From assembly GCA_025559845.1 (NCBI GenBank), contig CP048469.1:806001-870000 (forward strand): 64,000 nt of DNA, written 5' to 3'. The position numbers were made by a program, and so were the translations under genes. Origin of the DNA: Agrobacterium tumefaciens. Lineage in GTDB: Bacteria > Pseudomonadota > Alphaproteobacteria > Rhizobiales > Rhizobiaceae. Below are positions 35,932 through 46,369 of the stretch, in pieces (positions within the stretch are counted from its first letter, which is position 1; every line of letters starts with the position of its first letter). The notes beneath the pieces were generated by a model, which did no database searches, was not told the origin of the DNA, and worked only from the letters and a program-made list of their open reading frames with translations.

Positions 35932-37001
35932 AGGCCGAGCGTACCCTTGTAGATCGTGCCGTGTGCGCCCTCAGCGCGGGCAACCATACGGCCGAGCGGG
36001 AAGACGGTCTCGCCTTCAGCGGTCAGTACGTCCGTGACCTTTTCGGCATTTTCTGCCGAGACGACAACGATCATGCCGACGCCGCAGTTGAAGGTGCGCA
36101 GCATTTCGGTTGCTTCTACGCCGCCCGTCTTGGCGAGCCACGAGAAGACTGCCGGAACCTTGATCGAAGCAAGATCGATTTCAGCGGCAAGGTGCTTCGG
36201 CAGAACGCGCGGAATGTTTTCCGGGAAGCCGCCGCCGGTGATGTGCGCCAGAGCCTTCAAGGCACTCGTCTCGCGGATCGCCTTCAATAGCGGCTTTACG
36301 TAGATGCGTGTTGGTGTCAGCAGGGCTTCGCCGAGCTTCTTTCCGTCGGCGAAGGGCGCCGGTGCATCCCAGCCGAGGCCGGACAGCGAAACGATCTTGC
36401 GAACCAGCGAGAAGCCGTTGGAGTGAACGCCGGAAGAGGAGAGGCCGAGAATGACATCGCCTTCGGCAATGTCGCCCGCAGGCAGAAGCTGGCCACGTTC
36501 CGCAGCGCCGACAGCAAAGCCGGCAAGGTCATAATCGCCATCCGAATACATGCCTGGCATTTCGGCGGTTTCGCCGCCGATCAGCGCACAGCCGGACTCG
36601 CGGCAGCCAGCGGCAATACCGGAAACAATGGCCGCACCCTGATCCGGGTCAAGCTTGCCGGTGGCAAAGTAGTCGAGAAAGAACAGCGGTTCTGCGCCCT
36701 GAACGACGAGGTCGTTGACGCACATGGCGACGAGGTCGATACCGACCGTATCGTGGTAGTCTGCGTCGATGGCGATCTTGAGCTTGGTACCGACGCCATC
36801 ATTGGCCGCAACCAGAACCGGATCGGTAAAGCCGGCTGCCTTGAGGTCGAACAGGCCACCGAAGCCACCGATTTCGCCATCCGCACCCGGGCGCCGCGTC
36901 GAGCGTACCGCCGGTTTGATCTTCTCGACCATCAGGTTGCCGGCGTCGATATCCACACCTGCGTCACTATAGGTAAGACCGTTCTTGCCCGACTGGCTCA
37001 T
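35928..37001 (-). CDS. purM: Phosphoribosylformylglycinamidine cyclo-ligase PurM
   Basis: 357 residues from ATG 37001 (GGAG nine bases upstream). It catalyses ATP-dependent closure of the imidazole ring to AIR. Motifs: [15 protein letters not shown] at the N terminus, [14 protein letters not shown], the ATP/Mg segment [45 protein letters not shown] and [13 protein letters not shown]. First gene of purM-purN; its promoter lies in the 127-base gap to the methyltransferase gene on the same strand. Confidence 0.97.
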   Translation of the reverse strand: MSQSGKNGLTYSDAGVDIDAGNLMVEKIKPAVRSTRRPGADGEIGGFGGLFDLKAAGFTDPVLVAANDGVGTKLKIAIDADYHDTVGIDLVAMCVNDLVVQGAEPLFFLDYFATGKLDPDQGAAIVSGIAAGCRESGCALIGGETAEMPGMYSDGDYDLAGFAVGAAERGQLLPAGDIAEGDVILGLSSSGVHSNGFSLVRKIVSLSGLGWDAPAPFADGKKLGEALLTPTRIYVKPLLKAIRETSALKALAHITGGGFPENIPRVLPKHLAAEIDLASIKVPAVFSWLAKTGGVEATEMLRTFNCGVGMIVVVSAENAEKVTDVLTAEGETVFPLGRMVARAEGAHGTIYKGTLGL

Positions 37002-37128
37002 GGCTCTCGTCTCCGCTGGTTCCGTTGGCGTCGCCATTCGCATGAGACGGGGGCATATGCAAGGGTAAGAGTGGCAAAAGCTCCCGTTTTTAACGGGTTT
37101 GCGCCTGCCGCCGGTCGTCTGTTCGGGA

Positions 37129-37917
37129 TTAGTTCGCGGCGACGCGACAAACGAGATTGAGAAGGCCGTCGCGCGACGTGTCCGAATTTTCGTCGATGGG
37201 CCGCCCATCTTCACCGTAACGGGCAACGATCTCGAAACCCGCGGCTTCCAGTTGCCGCGTCTGGTTGGCCAGATCGATGAAATAGAACAGGCCACTCCAC
37301 CGATGTGCCTGATCGACCAGAATGGCATACTCTTCCGTCTTGTGCGTCTGTTGTTGCAGGCGCAGATAGTTCAGCCAGCTTTGCGGGTGAAACGAGTTCA
37401 CCACCTCACGCGGCCGCCAGGAACGGGCGTGCAGGGGCATGCCGCCGGCACGCGCCCAGTTTCTGTTGTGGAAGGAAAAGATGAAGTAGCCGCCAGGTGC
37501 GAGGATTTTCCGCGCAGAATGAATGATCGACAGCCGGTCCACGTGGCCGAACGCGCTGAGGATGGCGAGGGCGCCAAGCACGCAGTCGAACCGCGCTTCG
37601 CCGAACTCGCCGATGGCCCGCACGTCCATGTCGAGAAAGGTTGCTGTGGGAAAGTTGCGCCGAGCCAGCGCCAGCATGGGCTGCGACCGGTCCACGCCGA
37701 CATAGTCACCGACCAGTGGCAAGAGCGGTTTCGTCGTTCTGCCCGTTCCGACGCCGAGGTCGAGAAGGCGCTTGCCGGCATAGGCATGACGGAATTGTTC
37801 AAGGATGATCCGTTCGGCCGGATAAAGCTGCTGGTTGTCATACCAGGCGGCCACATCAGGATGGTCGAATAGTCCAGCATTGTGCTCCGCCATGCTGGTT
37901 TCATTCACGCTTTGCAT
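37129..37917 (-). CDS. Class I SAM-dependent methyltransferase
   Basis: 262 residues from ATG 37917, with GGGGGA five bases upstream. Rossmann methyltransferase motifs: [12 protein letters not shown] (motif I, about 50-61), [31 protein letters not shown] and [17 protein letters not shown]. The type is small-molecule or lipid methyltransferase; the acceptor is not identifiable. No signal or membrane segment. It stands alone, divergent from the AI-2E permease gene. Confidence 0.85.
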   Translation of the reverse strand: MQSVNETSMAEHNAGLFDHPDVAAWYDNQQLYPAERIILEQFRHAYAGKRLLDLGVGTGRTTKPLLPLVGDYVGVDRSQPMLALARRNFPTATFLDMDVRAIGEFGEARFDCVLGALAILSAFGHVDRLSIIHSARKILAPGGYFIFSFHNRNWARAGGMPLHARSWRPREVVNSFHPQSWLNYLRLQQQTHKTEEYAILVDQAHRWSGLFYFIDLANQTRQLEAAGFEIVARYGEDGRPIDENSDTSRDGLLNLVCRVAAN

Positions 37918-38118
37918 TGTTTCCCCCAGGCCAACAACGATCGCTGAACACGAAATTACTTGCGTAATACTTATCTAATATTCAATGGCGGTCAACCGAT
38001 GGTTTATCGACAACCGTGGAGGAGCGCGCTCGTTGAGGCGCGCGGTCTTGACCATGCGCGCCCCTGCATCCTATCTCCATCGGGATGGATGACGGCAGAG
38101 CGGCAAGAGGATGAGCGG

Positions 38119-39258
38119 ATGCAGCAACATGTAAGCGGTACGAATCTTCGCCGACAGGTATTCTTCTGGCTCGGCGCGCTTATTCTCTTCATCGTTTTTC
38201 TGACGATCTTCAGCTCCATTCTCTTGCCCTTCGTGGCGGGCATGGCGCTTGCCTATTTTCTCGATCCGGTTGCGGACTGGCTTGAGCGCCGCGGTTTGAA
38301 CAGAATGATGGCGACGGTCGTCATTCTCATTTCCTTCGTGCTGTTGTTTGCGCTGTCGCTGATCATCATCATTCCGCTGGTCGTGGCGCAGGCATCGGAG
38401 TTCATCACCCGCATTCCACAATATATCTCGTCCCTGCAGCAGCTTATTGCAGGTGCCGACACCAACCTTCTGCCCGATTGGGTCAGCAGCCAGATCGATG
38501 CGGTGAAGGAGAACTTCTCCAAGCTTCTGGCCGAAGGTGCCGGCTTTATCGGAACGCTGCTGACGCAGATCTGGAACTCCGGCAAGTCGCTCGTCGATGT
38601 CGTTTCGCTTCTGGTCGTCACGCCGGTGGTTGCATTCTACCTCTTGCTCGACTGGGACCGCATGATCGACAAGGTGGATAGCTGGATACCGCGCGACAGC
38701 GTCCATACGGTGCGTCAGATCGCCCGCGACATGGACAAGACCATTGCCGGTTTCGTGCGCGGGCAGGGCTCGCTCTGCCTTATCCTGGGTGTCTATTACG
38801 CCGTCGGCCTGTCGCTGGTCGGCCTCAATTTCGGACTGTTGATCGGCCTTTTTTCCGGCCTTATCAGTTTCATCCCCTATGTCGGCTCGATGGTCGGTCT
38901 CATTCTTGCGGTCGGCGTGGCCGTCGTGCAGTTCTGGCCGGATTATATCTATGTCGTTCTGACACTGGTGGTGTTTTTCTCCGGGCAGTTCATCGAGGGC
39001 AATATTCTGCAGCCGAAACTGGTTGGTAGCAGCGTTGGTCTGCATCCCGTCTGGCTGATGTTTGCGCTGTTTGCTTTCGGTGCGCTTTTTGGCTTTGTCG
39101 GCCTGCTCGTGGCGGTTCCGGCGGCTGCGGCCGTGGGTGTGCTTGTCCGCTTCGCCTTGTCGCGATATCTTCAGAGCGATCTTTACCATGGGCATGGCGC
39201 AAACTTTCCCTGGCAGGAACAGGAAGTGCCCCAGGAAAAGAGCGATTCTCAGAGCTGA
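38119..39258 (+). CDS. AI-2E/PerM family integral membrane permease
   Basis: 379 residues from ATG 38119 (AGAGG upstream); earlier in-frame starts would add a polar extension. It has the family's eight membrane segments: two at the N terminus (about 10-50), LLVVTPVVAFYLLLDWDRM mid-protein, and a C-terminal set including GLIGLFSGLISFIPYVGS-like residues and FFSGQFIEGNILQPKLVG, the most conserved stretch. Members export autoinducer-2 or act in Na/H exchange; function here unknown. hdaA begins three bases after the stop, a linkage common in alphaproteobacteria. Confidence 0.9.
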   Translation: MQQHVSGTNLRRQVFFWLGALILFIVFLTIFSSILLPFVAGMALAYFLDPVADWLERRGLNRMMATVVILISFVLLFALSLIIIIPLVVAQASEFITRIPQYISSLQQLIAGADTNLLPDWVSSQIDAVKENFSKLLAEGAGFIGTLLTQIWNSGKSLVDVVSLLVVTPVVAFYLLLDWDRMIDKVDSWIPRDSVHTVRQIARDMDKTIAGFVRGQGSLCLILGVYYAVGLSLVGLNFGLLIGLFSGLISFIPYVGSMVGLILAVGVAVVQFWPDYIYVVLTLVVFFSGQFIEGNILQPKLVGSSVGLHPVWLMFALFAFGALFGFVGLLVAVPAAAAVGVLVRFALSRYLQSDLYHGHGANFPWQEQEVPQEKSDSQS

Positions 39259-39261
39259 TCG

Positions 39262-39975
39262 ATGACTGACCCAATTAAAACCGATAACGCCCGGCTGAGC
39301 GCCGAGCAGCTTCCGCTCGTATTTTCGCACCAGTCCGCGCTCGGACGGGACGACCTTCTTGTGTCCGCGCCTCTGGAGGCTGCCGTCAGCCTGGTTGATG
39401 AATGGCCAAACTGGCCGTCGCCCGTCGTGGTGCTGGCCGGGCCGCCAGGCTCCGGCAAGTCGCATCTGGCGAATATCTGGAAAAATATCAGCGGCGCTCA
39501 GGAAATCTATCCGAAAACGGGTGCGGATGTAGCGCGGCTGGCGCAGGCCGGGCCGGTGCTTTTCGAAGATGCCGACCGCCGCCGGTTTGACGACACCGAA
39601 CTCTTCCACGTCATCAACAGCGTACGCCAGCACGGTACGGCACTTCTGGTCACAAGCCGTCTTTGGCCTTCCGCGTGGCAGGTTACGCTGCCGGATTTGC
39701 GCTCCCGTCTGAAAGCGGCCACCGTCGTGGAAATCGGGGAACCTGACGAGGCGTTGCTGGGCCAGGTGCTGATGAAGCTTTTTGCCGACCGGCAGCTTTA
39801 TATGGACGACAAACTGATCGCCTATATCGTCAACCGCATGGAGCGTTCGCTCGATACGGCGCAGACCATTGTCGACAGGATCGACCGGCTGGCGCTGTCG
39901 CGGGCAACACGCATCACGCGTCCGCTGGTTGCCGAGGTTCTCAATGCATTTGGCAGCGGACCGGAGCCCGACTGA
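39262..39975 (+). CDS. hdaA: DnaA-related replication regulator HdaA
   Basis: 237 residues. It is a DnaA-family AAA+ ATPase domain without the DNA-binding domain IV. Walker A GPPGSGKSHL (about 60-69), a relaxed Walker B VLFEDADRRR, sensor 1 LLVTSRLWPSAW, and LPDLRSRLKAATVVEI are characteristic. HdaA works with the sliding clamp in regulatory inactivation of DnaA after initiation. The N terminus contains QLPLVF (about 16-21), the expected clamp-binding motif. It follows the permease gene by three bases, and ppk1 starts 79 bases later. Confidence 0.92.
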   Translation: MTDPIKTDNARLSAEQLPLVFSHQSALGRDDLLVSAPLEAAVSLVDEWPNWPSPVVVLAGPPGSGKSHLANIWKNISGAQEIYPKTGADVARLAQAGPVLFEDADRRRFDDTELFHVINSVRQHGTALLVTSRLWPSAWQVTLPDLRSRLKAATVVEIGEPDEALLGQVLMKLFADRQLYMDDKLIAYIVNRMERSLDTAQTIVDRIDRLALSRATRITRPLVAEVLNAFGSGPEPD

Positions 39976-40054
39976 TGGCTGTTGAATAACTGTCACAGTT
40001 CCGTCGTCAAACTGTTATACGGGCAGTGGCACAATCACGAAATTGGGGAATCGG

Positions 40055-42253
40055 ATGGACGCGGCAGGGCAGGAAAGCATGAACATGGTGCAGACGCTGA
40101 ACGAGGGCGAGGATCTCTGGAATAGCCCGGCACGGTTCATCAACCGCGAGTTTTCCTGGCTCCAGTTCAACCGCCGCGTTCTCGAAGAGACGCTGAACAC
40201 CGATCATCCGCTGTTGGAGCGGTTGCGCTTCCTGTCGATTTCGGCTGCGAACCTCGATGAATTCTTCATGGTGCGCGTTGCAGGCCTCGAAGGTCAGGTA
40301 CGCCAGTCGATCACCATCCGTACCCCGGATGGCAAGACCCCGGCCGAACAGCTCGAAGACATCCTGAAAGAAATCGATAATCTGCAGATGGAGCAGCAGG
40401 CTTCGCTCGCCGTGCTGCAACAATATCTCGCCAAGGAAGAAATCTTCATCGTTCGCCCCGCAGCGCTTTCGGATGACGATCGCACATGGCTGGAAAACGA
40501 GTTCGAAGAGCGCATCTTCCCGGTGCTGACGCCACTGTCCATTGATCCGGCGCATCCTTTCCCGTTCATTCCCAACCTGGGCTTCTCGATGGGCCTGCAG
40601 CTCGACAGCGTCAACGGCCGCGAGCCGATGACCGCGCTGCTGCGCCTGCCGCCAGCGCTCGATCGCTTCATCCGCCTGCCGGATGACAAGAACGCCATTC
40701 GTTACATCACGCTTGAAGATGTCGTCGGCCTGTTCATTCACCGTCTTTATCCCGGCTACACGGTGCGTGGTTTCGGTACGTTCCGCATCATTCGTGACAG
40801 CGATATCGAAGTCGAGGAAGAGGCCGAAGATCTGGTGCGCTTCTTCGAAAGCGCGCTGAAGCGCCGCCGTCGCGGTTCGGTGATCCGCATCGAAACCGAT
40901 AGCGAAATGCCGCAATCGCTGCGCCAGTTCGTCGTGCATGAACTTGGCGTGCCTGACAACCGCGTTGCCGTTCTGCCGGGCCTTCTGGCCCTCAACACCA
41001 TCTCGGAAATCGTCAAGGCGCCGCGCGACGATCTGAAGTTTGCGCCTTACAACGCCCGTTTCCCGGAGCGTGTGCGCGAACATGCGGGCGATTGCCTTGC
41101 CGCGATCCGCGAAAAGGACATGGTGGTCCACCACCCCTATGAAAGCTTCGACGTTGTCGTGCAGTTCCTGCTTCAGGCCGCGCGCGATCCGGAAGTTCTG
41201 GCCATCAAGCAGACGCTTTATCGCACCTCAAACGACAGCCCCATCGTGCGTGCCCTGATCGACGCGGCGGAAGCTGGAAAGTCGGTGACGGCGCTTGTGG
41301 AATTGAAGGCCCGTTTCGATGAAGAGGCGAACATTCGCTGGGCGCGCGACCTAGAGCGCGCCGGCGTGCAGGTCGTTTTTGGCTTCATCGAACTCAAGAC
41401 ACATGCCAAGATGTCGATGGTCGTGCGCCGTGAAGATGGCAAGCTCAGAACCTATTGCCACCTCGGCACCGGCAACTATCACCCGATCACGGCGAAGATC
41501 TACACGGACCTGTCCTTCTTCACCTGTAACCCGAAGATCGCCCATGACATGGCGAACATCTTCAACTTCATCACGGGTTATGGAGAGCCGGAAGAGGGCA
41601 TGAAGCTCGCCGTTTCGCCCTATACGCTGCGCCCGCGTATCCTCAAGCACATCAACGAGGAAATCGAGCACGCCAAGAGCGGTGTGCCGGCGGCAATCTG
41701 GATGAAGATGAACTCGCTCGTCGATCCCGAGATCATCGATGCGCTTTACCGTGCGAGCGCTGCGGGCGTCGAGGTCGATCTGGTGGTACGCGGCATCTGC
41801 TGCCTGCGTCCGCAGGTGCCGGGCCTCTCTGACAATATCCGCGTCAAATCGATCGTTGGCCGCTTCCTCGAACACAGCCGCATCTTCTGCTTCGGCAACG
41901 GTTACGGCCTGCCATCCGACAAGGCGCTGGTCTATATCGGCTCTGCCGACATGATGCCGCGCAACCTCGACAGACGTGTTGAAACACTGGTTCCGTTGAC
42001 GAACCCGACCGTTCACGAGCAGGTTCTTTCACAGATTATGCTGGGCAATTTGATTGACAATCAGCAGAGCTACGAGATACTTGCCGACGGAACGTCCAGG
42101 CGCATTGAGGTGCGCAAGGGCGAGGAACCGTTCAACGCGCAGCACTATTTCATGACCAATCCCAGCCTTTCCGGACGTGGTGAAGCCTTGAAATCCAGTG
42201 CGCCTAAACTGATAGCCGGGTTGATTTCGTCCCGCAAGAAACAGGCTGAATGA
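40055..42253 (+). CDS. ppk1: Polyphosphate kinase 1
   Basis: 732 residues from ATG 40055 (GGGGA five bases upstream). Ppk1 polymerises the gamma phosphate of ATP into polyphosphate. The order of domains is standard: N-terminal [19 protein letters not shown], head domain, and two phospholipase-D-like C domains with [16 protein letters not shown], the autophosphorylated His in [22 protein letters not shown] and [15 protein letters not shown]. The stop overlaps ppx by four bases (ATGA), so both enzymes of the polyphosphate cycle are made together. Confidence 0.97.
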   Translation: MDAAGQESMNMVQTLNEGEDLWNSPARFINREFSWLQFNRRVLEETLNTDHPLLERLRFLSISAANLDEFFMVRVAGLEGQVRQSITIRTPDGKTPAEQLEDILKEIDNLQMEQQASLAVLQQYLAKEEIFIVRPAALSDDDRTWLENEFEERIFPVLTPLSIDPAHPFPFIPNLGFSMGLQLDSVNGREPMTALLRLPPALDRFIRLPDDKNAIRYITLEDVVGLFIHRLYPGYTVRGFGTFRIIRDSDIEVEEEAEDLVRFFESALKRRRRGSVIRIETDSEMPQSLRQFVVHELGVPDNRVAVLPGLLALNTISEIVKAPRDDLKFAPYNARFPERVREHAGDCLAAIREKDMVVHHPYESFDVVVQFLLQAARDPEVLAIKQTLYRTSNDSPIVRALIDAAEAGKSVTALVELKARFDEEANIRWARDLERAGVQVVFGFIELKTHAKMSMVVRREDGKLRTYCHLGTGNYHPITAKIYTDLSFFTCNPKIAHDMANIFNFITGYGEPEEGMKLAVSPYTLRPRILKHINEEIEHAKSGVPAAIWMKMNSLVDPEIIDALYRASAAGVEVDLVVRGICCLRPQVPGLSDNIRVKSIVGRFLEHSRIFCFGNGYGLPSDKALVYIGSADMMPRNLDRRVETLVPLTNPTVHEQVLSQIMLGNLIDNQQSYEILADGTSRRIEVRKGEEPFNAQHYFMTNPSLSGRGEALKSSAPKLIAGLISSRKKQAE

Positions 42254-43773
42254 CACGATCAGAAGCACAGGGGCGGCTGACCGGCCTTGCCCCCGTTTCC
42301 GTTATAGATATCGGTTCGAACTCCGTTCGCCTCGTCGTCTATGAAGGTCTTTCGCGCGCTCCGGCGGTCCTTTTCAACGAAAAGGTGTTGTGCGGCCTTG
42401 GCAAAGGGCTGGCCCTGACCGGGCGTATGCACGAGGAAGGTGTCAGCCGCGCTCTTTTGGCGCTGCGCCGTTTTCACAAGCTTTCCGAGCAGGCGCAGGC
42501 GCAGCAGCTTTACGTTCTGGCAACGGCTGCCGCACGCGAGGCGGAAAACGGTCCTGATTTCATTCGTGAGGCCGAGGCCATCCTTGGTTGTGAGATCGAG
42601 GTACTGTCAGGCGAAAAGGAAGCGCTTTATTCCGCATACGGCGTGATCAGCGGTTTCCATAATCCCGATGGCATTGCCGGTGACCTTGGCGGCGGTTCTC
42701 TGGAACTGATCGACATCAAGGGCAAGAGCTGCGGTGAGGGCATAACCCTGCCGCTCGGTGGCTTGCGACTGTCGGAACAGTCGAACGGTTCGCTTGAGAA
42801 GGCGACCGTGATTGCCCGAAAGCACGTCAAGTCTTCAGCGGATCTTCTCGCCGCTGGCGAAGGACGAATTTTCTACGCTGTTGGCGGCACGTGGCGAAAC
42901 ATTGCCAAGCTGCACATGGAAATCACCGGTTACCCGCTGCACATGATGCAGGGTTACGAGCTTCCGCTCGATGAAATGCTGCGCTTTCTGGACGAGGTCG
43001 TTACCTCCAAGGACAGCAAGGACCCGGCATGGCAGGCGGTCTCCAAGAACCGTCGCTCGTTGCTGCCGTTCGGCGCCATCGCCATGCGCGAAGTGCTCAA
43101 GGTCATGAAACCGTCCAAGGTTGCCTTCTCCGCTCAGGGCGTACGTGAAGGTTATCTCTACTCCCTGCTGTCTGAAACGGACCGCGATTCCGATCCTTTG
43201 CTGGTGACAGCCGACGAACTGGCAATTCTGCGTGCACGTTCGCCCGAACACGCCCGCGAACTCGCAGACTGGAGCGGTCGGACCTTTCCGGTTTTCGGCA
43301 TCGACGAGACAGAGGAAGAAAGCCGCTACCGCCAGGCTGCCTGCCTTCTGGCCGACATAAGCTGGCGCGCCCATCCGGATTATCGCGGGCTACAGGCGCT
43401 CAACATCATCGCCCATTCGTCCTTCGTTGCGATCAGTCATCCGGGGCGTGCCTATATCGCCCTTGCCAACTATTACCGCTTCGAAGGGCTGAACGACAAT
43501 GGCACGACGCAGCCTCTGGCAAGCGTCGCCGGCGACCGCTTCCTGGAGCTAGCAAAGCTTCTCGGTGGTCTGTTGCGCGTGGTTTACCTGTTCTCGGCAT
43601 CGATGCCCGGCGTGGTCGATCACCTGAAATTCCGCAAATCCGACAATCCCGATATCGATCTGGAATTTGTCGTGCCGCATGACTATTGCGACTTCGCCGG
43701 TGAACGCCTCGATGGCCGCCTTCAGCAACTGGCAAAACTGACAGGCAAGCGCCTGGCTTTCGTGTTCGAATAA
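42250..43773 (+). CDS. ppx: Exopolyphosphatase/pppGpp phosphohydrolase
   Basis: 507 residues of the Ppx/GppA family (ASKHA fold). Phosphate loop 1 is [27 protein letters not shown] lies in the first domain, the catalytic Glu is in [13 protein letters not shown] and loop 2 is [11 protein letters not shown]. The C-terminal half (about 310-507) is the helical HD-like extension found in longer alphaproteobacterial forms. It degrades polyphosphate and possibly pppGpp. ATG 42250 overlaps ppk1. A hairpin follows its stop. Confidence 0.96.
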   Translation: MTRSEAQGRLTGLAPVSVIDIGSNSVRLVVYEGLSRAPAVLFNEKVLCGLGKGLALTGRMHEEGVSRALLALRRFHKLSEQAQAQQLYVLATAAAREAENGPDFIREAEAILGCEIEVLSGEKEALYSAYGVISGFHNPDGIAGDLGGGSLELIDIKGKSCGEGITLPLGGLRLSEQSNGSLEKATVIARKHVKSSADLLAAGEGRIFYAVGGTWRNIAKLHMEITGYPLHMMQGYELPLDEMLRFLDEVVTSKDSKDPAWQAVSKNRRSLLPFGAIAMREVLKVMKPSKVAFSAQGVREGYLYSLLSETDRDSDPLLVTADELAILRARSPEHARELADWSGRTFPVFGIDETEEESRYRQAACLLADISWRAHPDYRGLQALNIIAHSSFVAISHPGRAYIALANYYRFEGLNDNGTTQPLASVAGDRFLELAKLLGGLLRVVYLFSASMPGVVDHLKFRKSDNPDIDLEFVVPHDYCDFAGERLDGRLQQLAKLTGKRLAFVFE

Positions 43774-43806
43774 CGCGCCAGCACTTTTTCATATCCCATC
43801 ACATCG

Positions 43807-43836
43807 ATGAGGCGTCGGTTTCAACCGGCGCCTCAT
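43807..43836 (+). terminator. Inverted repeat after ppx
   Basis: Arms ATGAGGCGTCGGTT and AACCGGCGCCTCAT (43807-43820 and 43823-43836) form a long stem with one G-T pair. It is followed by TCGTTTC, which is T-poor. A probable terminator of ppk1-ppx, 33 bases after the ppx stop. Confidence 0.65.
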
Positions 43837-44108
43837 TCGTTTCATGGTCAGGCATACGACAGCGATTTATACGTCTATGGGTTGACAAAAATCAGACAAA
43901 AACCTGAAGTTATATCCAGGGGGATCGTTGGAGGACGATAGAGGAGAGCATGGCCAGATTGCCGCTTTCGCTTCTCGTCTTATCCTTGTTTTGACCACGT
44001 AAGCGCGGCGTACAGATGAAGCGCGCTTGCCGTTGAGTATCCACGACATTCCCCAAAGATGCAGCGAGCCAAAGTCTTGGACAAGGCATCAACGACAGGA
44101 GTTGCCGT
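43837..44108 (+). other. Untranslated region upstream of the YezG-like pair
   Basis: Most of the 335-base stretch after ppx. It contains a consensus -35 TTGACA (about 43881-43886) with no -10 at normal spacing, a TCGT/ACGA mini-hairpin around GGAGG, a possible 14-codon leucine-rich open frame at 43950-43994, and an AAGCGCG/CGCGCTT repeat (about 44001-44030). A purine-rich ribosome site AGGAG precedes the gene at 44109. It looks like a long leader. Confidence 0.4.
43950..43994 (+). other. Possible 14-residue Leu-rich leader peptide
   Basis: ATG GCC AGA starts a 14-codon frame ending TGA, preceded by GAGGAG. It encodes MARLPLSLLVLSLF, with six leucines. A 14-residue frame can arise by chance; conservation would be needed before calling it a gene. 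Confidence 0.2.
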
Positions 44109-44519
44109 ATGGACTTCATATCCGCTCAGACACGGGTGGTCGAAACCGTCGTTCCCTGCATTGGTGTCGACGGCTGGGAGCAGATTTTCATCGATGCCGA
44201 AATCGCCGAAGATGAAGACGATTATTCGCTGAGCACAGTCAGTTTCGCCATTGTGCGGGCTGAAGATGGGCAATCGGCCAAACACCCGTTTTCCATCGAC
44301 GCCGCTGGACAGGACGCCATGCTGGCACTTTATGCGCAGCGACACGAGGCCGGTGACGAGATCACCGGTTTCGACCTGACCATCGAACCTGATGACCGCT
44401 TCCGTTTTCGTTTCAGCCATGACGAACCGAAACGCGCCCTTGGCAAGTGGGATGCCGCAAAGGCCGCGCGTCTGCAGAACTATCTCGGGCAATACGACAA
44501 GGCCGGAAGGCAGACATGA
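44109..44519 (+). CDS. YezG/DUF600-like small protein (first of pair)
   Basis: 136 residues, acidic, with no signal or membrane segment. It has AGGAG seven bases before ATG 44109. The layout resembles YezG/DUF600 immunity proteins by eye: GWEQIFIDAEI early, an alternating beta stretch TVSFAIVRAEDG, then FDLTIEPDDRFRFRFSHD (aromatic-rich strand pair) near the C terminus. The match is weak and could be wrong; I recognise no catalytic motif. The stop overlaps the next gene by four bases (ATGA). No polymorphic toxin gene lies in the window, so any immunity role would be orphan or neutralising in trans. Confidence 0.75.
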   Translation: MDFISAQTRVVETVVPCIGVDGWEQIFIDAEIAEDEDDYSLSTVSFAIVRAEDGQSAKHPFSIDAAGQDAMLALYAQRHEAGDEITGFDLTIEPDDRFRFRFSHDEPKRALGKWDAAKAARLQNYLGQYDKAGRQT

Positions 44520-44824
44520 CAGACGCTGATCCCTACGCAATCATCGCCCGTCATCTGCTCGGGAACATACCGGCCGGTTGGCTGAAAGCGTGGATCGAAG
44601 GAGAAATGGGTGAGGGCTACAGTGATCTGCTGTTCGTCTATCCGACAACGGACAAGGAGCGCAATTATTTCGTTCCTTCCTATGAGGACAACGAAATCAT
44701 CCATGACCGGTTGGTGGAACTGCGCGACGGCTTGCAGCAGGAGGGCCGGGGAAAATGGTCGCGTTTCGTTTTCATGCTGCAGCCGGATGGGTCATATCAT
44801 CTGCAGCTCGACTATGACGATTAA
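44516..44824 (+). CDS. YezG/DUF600-like small protein (second of pair)
   Basis: 102 residues from ATG 44516. Segments GWLKAWIEGEMGEGYSDLLF, VYPTTDKERNYFVPSYE, and the ending KWSRFVFMLQPDGSYHLQLD with DYDD match the YezG pattern of an early Trp/Glu strand, central helices and a W-x-F-x-F-x-L-x-x-DG-x-Y ending better than its neighbour. Very acidic, cytoplasmic. Coupled to the first gene by the ATGA overlap, and both probably arose by duplication and divergence. Function unproven. Confidence 0.78.
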   Translation: MTDADPYAIIARHLLGNIPAGWLKAWIEGEMGEGYSDLLFVYPTTDKERNYFVPSYEDNEIIHDRLVELRDGLQQEGRGKWSRFVFMLQPDGSYHLQLDYDD

Positions 44825-44860
44825 GCCCGAATTTCGTTGAGCGACGTTGGCCGGTACAAA

Positions 44861-44887
44861 ACAAAACGCCCGGCTCTGTGCCGGGCG
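44861..44887 (-). terminator. Terminator of the phytase-like gene
   Basis: Stem CGCCCGGC/GCCGGGCG (44867-44874 and 44880-44887) with a 5-nt loop. Read leftward it is followed by TTTTGTTTTG, as expected for an intrinsic terminator of the gene ending at 44915. It could also stop transcripts coming from the YezG-like pair. Confidence 0.85.
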
Positions 44888-44914
44888 CTTCGTTTCAGAT
44901 CTGCGGTAAAAGGC

Positions 44915-46273
44915 TTATTTTGCCTCGAGCAGTTCCTTGACTTCGAGCAGGACGAACTCGTTGTCGTCAGCCTTGTCGAGTGCACGGCCTGCCGAGAATG
45001 GCAGGTTGTTGTCGTTGCCGACGATGATGTGCGTGGCGTCGACGCGGTCGACGTTCTCGATGGTCACGAACGGCATGTCGTAGAAACCTTCGCCGCCGCC
45101 CTGGCGCTTCTTGTTGTCAGGATCGGCGATCTTCAGGAGATCGATGTAACCGATCTTGCGGGCTGCCTTGCCGACATTGGTGTCGTTGAATTCGATCTTG
45201 TAGATGCGCTTGACCTTGGAAGGCACGGCAAAGCAGGTCACTTCCGGTTTCTTCGGGTCGGCGCAAGCCTTGTCGGCGGTGCCGGCGCCGTTGTCGCGTT
45301 CGATCACGAGACCCGTGGTCGCATCCAGCATGTTGAAGTCACCGATGGCTTCGCCACCTTCTGCCAGCGGGTACAACCAGGTACGGCCGGTCCACTTCTT
45401 CGACGCGACGTCAAGTTCGATGATCCGCAGGCCGGTTGCGCCGTCTTCGGTCTTTTCCACCTGGCCGTCGGTGTTGTAGAGCGGCCCTTCCAGCAGGCCG
45501 TAGAGCTTGCTGCCGTCCGTGGACATGGCCATGCCTTCAAAGCCGCCCGAACGCTTCAGGTTGAAGCCCGGCAGTTTCTGGGTCGGGTTGCCTGGCAGGG
45601 TCAGGATCGGGTTGTCGGGAGACTTGACATCGATGTCGCCTGCCTTGGTGGCGATAACGTCGGTCAGTTTGCCGTCGCGGGTAAATTTCAGAACGTATGG
45701 GCCGAACTCTTCGGCAACCCAGAAGCCGTCAGCAACGGGCTGAATGGACTCGACGTCGAAATCGGCGCCGGTCAGATAGCGCTTGTCCGAACCTTCCATG
45801 ACGATCGGGAAGGGGGCTTTTTTGTCCGGGTCGGACAGGAACACGGTTTCAAGCGCATTCACCTTGCCCTGATCCCAGTCGAACTTCAGGTGATGCAGCA
45901 TCAACATCGCGTCGCTCGAATTGAGCTTCGAGCCGAAGCCGTTGTCGGAGAGGCTCCAGAACGTGCCGTCATCCATGGCCTTGATCCCGGAAAAACCCTG
46001 CATCGGTTGACCGTTGAAAGGTATGGAAAGGCCGGTCGGGCGCACGCCGTCCTGGCCGGGAACCGTCTCAAGCCCTTCGGCGCGCTTGCGGTCGGAGGTC
46101 GTGAATTTTGCCGACGTCTTCAGATGCTCCGGTGCATCGGCTGGCGCTGCAATGATCGTTTTGGCCGGCAGGATGGCATGCGAAACCAGCTTTGCCGGAA
46201 ACTCTTTTTCGGCGGCGTTGGCCGTGCCGACCAGCGCGAGAACAGCGCAAGAAGCGACGAGAATATGTTTCAT
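44915..46273 (-). CDS. Secreted esterase-like phytase-family protein
   Basis: 452 residues from ATG 46273 (GAGGGGG nine bases upstream). A Sec signal peptide (about 1-21, ending TANA) precedes a beta-propeller-like domain of the esterase-like phytase family (PF13449-type): GFSGIKAMDDGTFWSLSDNGFG, GFWVAEEFGPYVLKF, GGFEGMAMSTDGSKLYGLLEG and FVTIENVDRVDATHIIVGND. Acidic residues in these loops are typical Ca or metal ligands. It is periplasmic; the actual substrate, perhaps a phosphate ester, is not established. C-terminal EVKELLEAK. Confidence 0.85.
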   Translation of the reverse strand: MKHILVASCAVLALVGTANAAEKEFPAKLVSHAILPAKTIIAAPADAPEHLKTSAKFTTSDRKRAEGLETVPGQDGVRPTGLSIPFNGQPMQGFSGIKAMDDGTFWSLSDNGFGSKLNSSDAMLMLHHLKFDWDQGKVNALETVFLSDPDKKAPFPIVMEGSDKRYLTGADFDVESIQPVADGFWVAEEFGPYVLKFTRDGKLTDVIATKAGDIDVKSPDNPILTLPGNPTQKLPGFNLKRSGGFEGMAMSTDGSKLYGLLEGPLYNTDGQVEKTEDGATGLRIIELDVASKKWTGRTWLYPLAEGGEAIGDFNMLDATTGLVIERDNGAGTADKACADPKKPEVTCFAVPSKVKRIYKIEFNDTNVGKAARKIGYIDLLKIADPDNKKRQGGGEGFYDMPFVTIENVDRVDATHIIVGNDNNLPFSAGRALDKADDNEFVLLEVKELLEAK

Positions 46274-46369
46274 GGTGAAGAACCCCCTCGGAGACCTGTT
46301 GAGACAGGTTCGATCCGATAGGGGCGGCATGTGACAGTCAGGTGATCTCAGTTTGAAGCTTTGATGAAT

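Noticed and set aside
44837..46321. Rightward open frame opposite the phytase-like gene
   Set aside because: The leftward gene has a signal peptide, ribosome site and terminator; the opposite frame has none.
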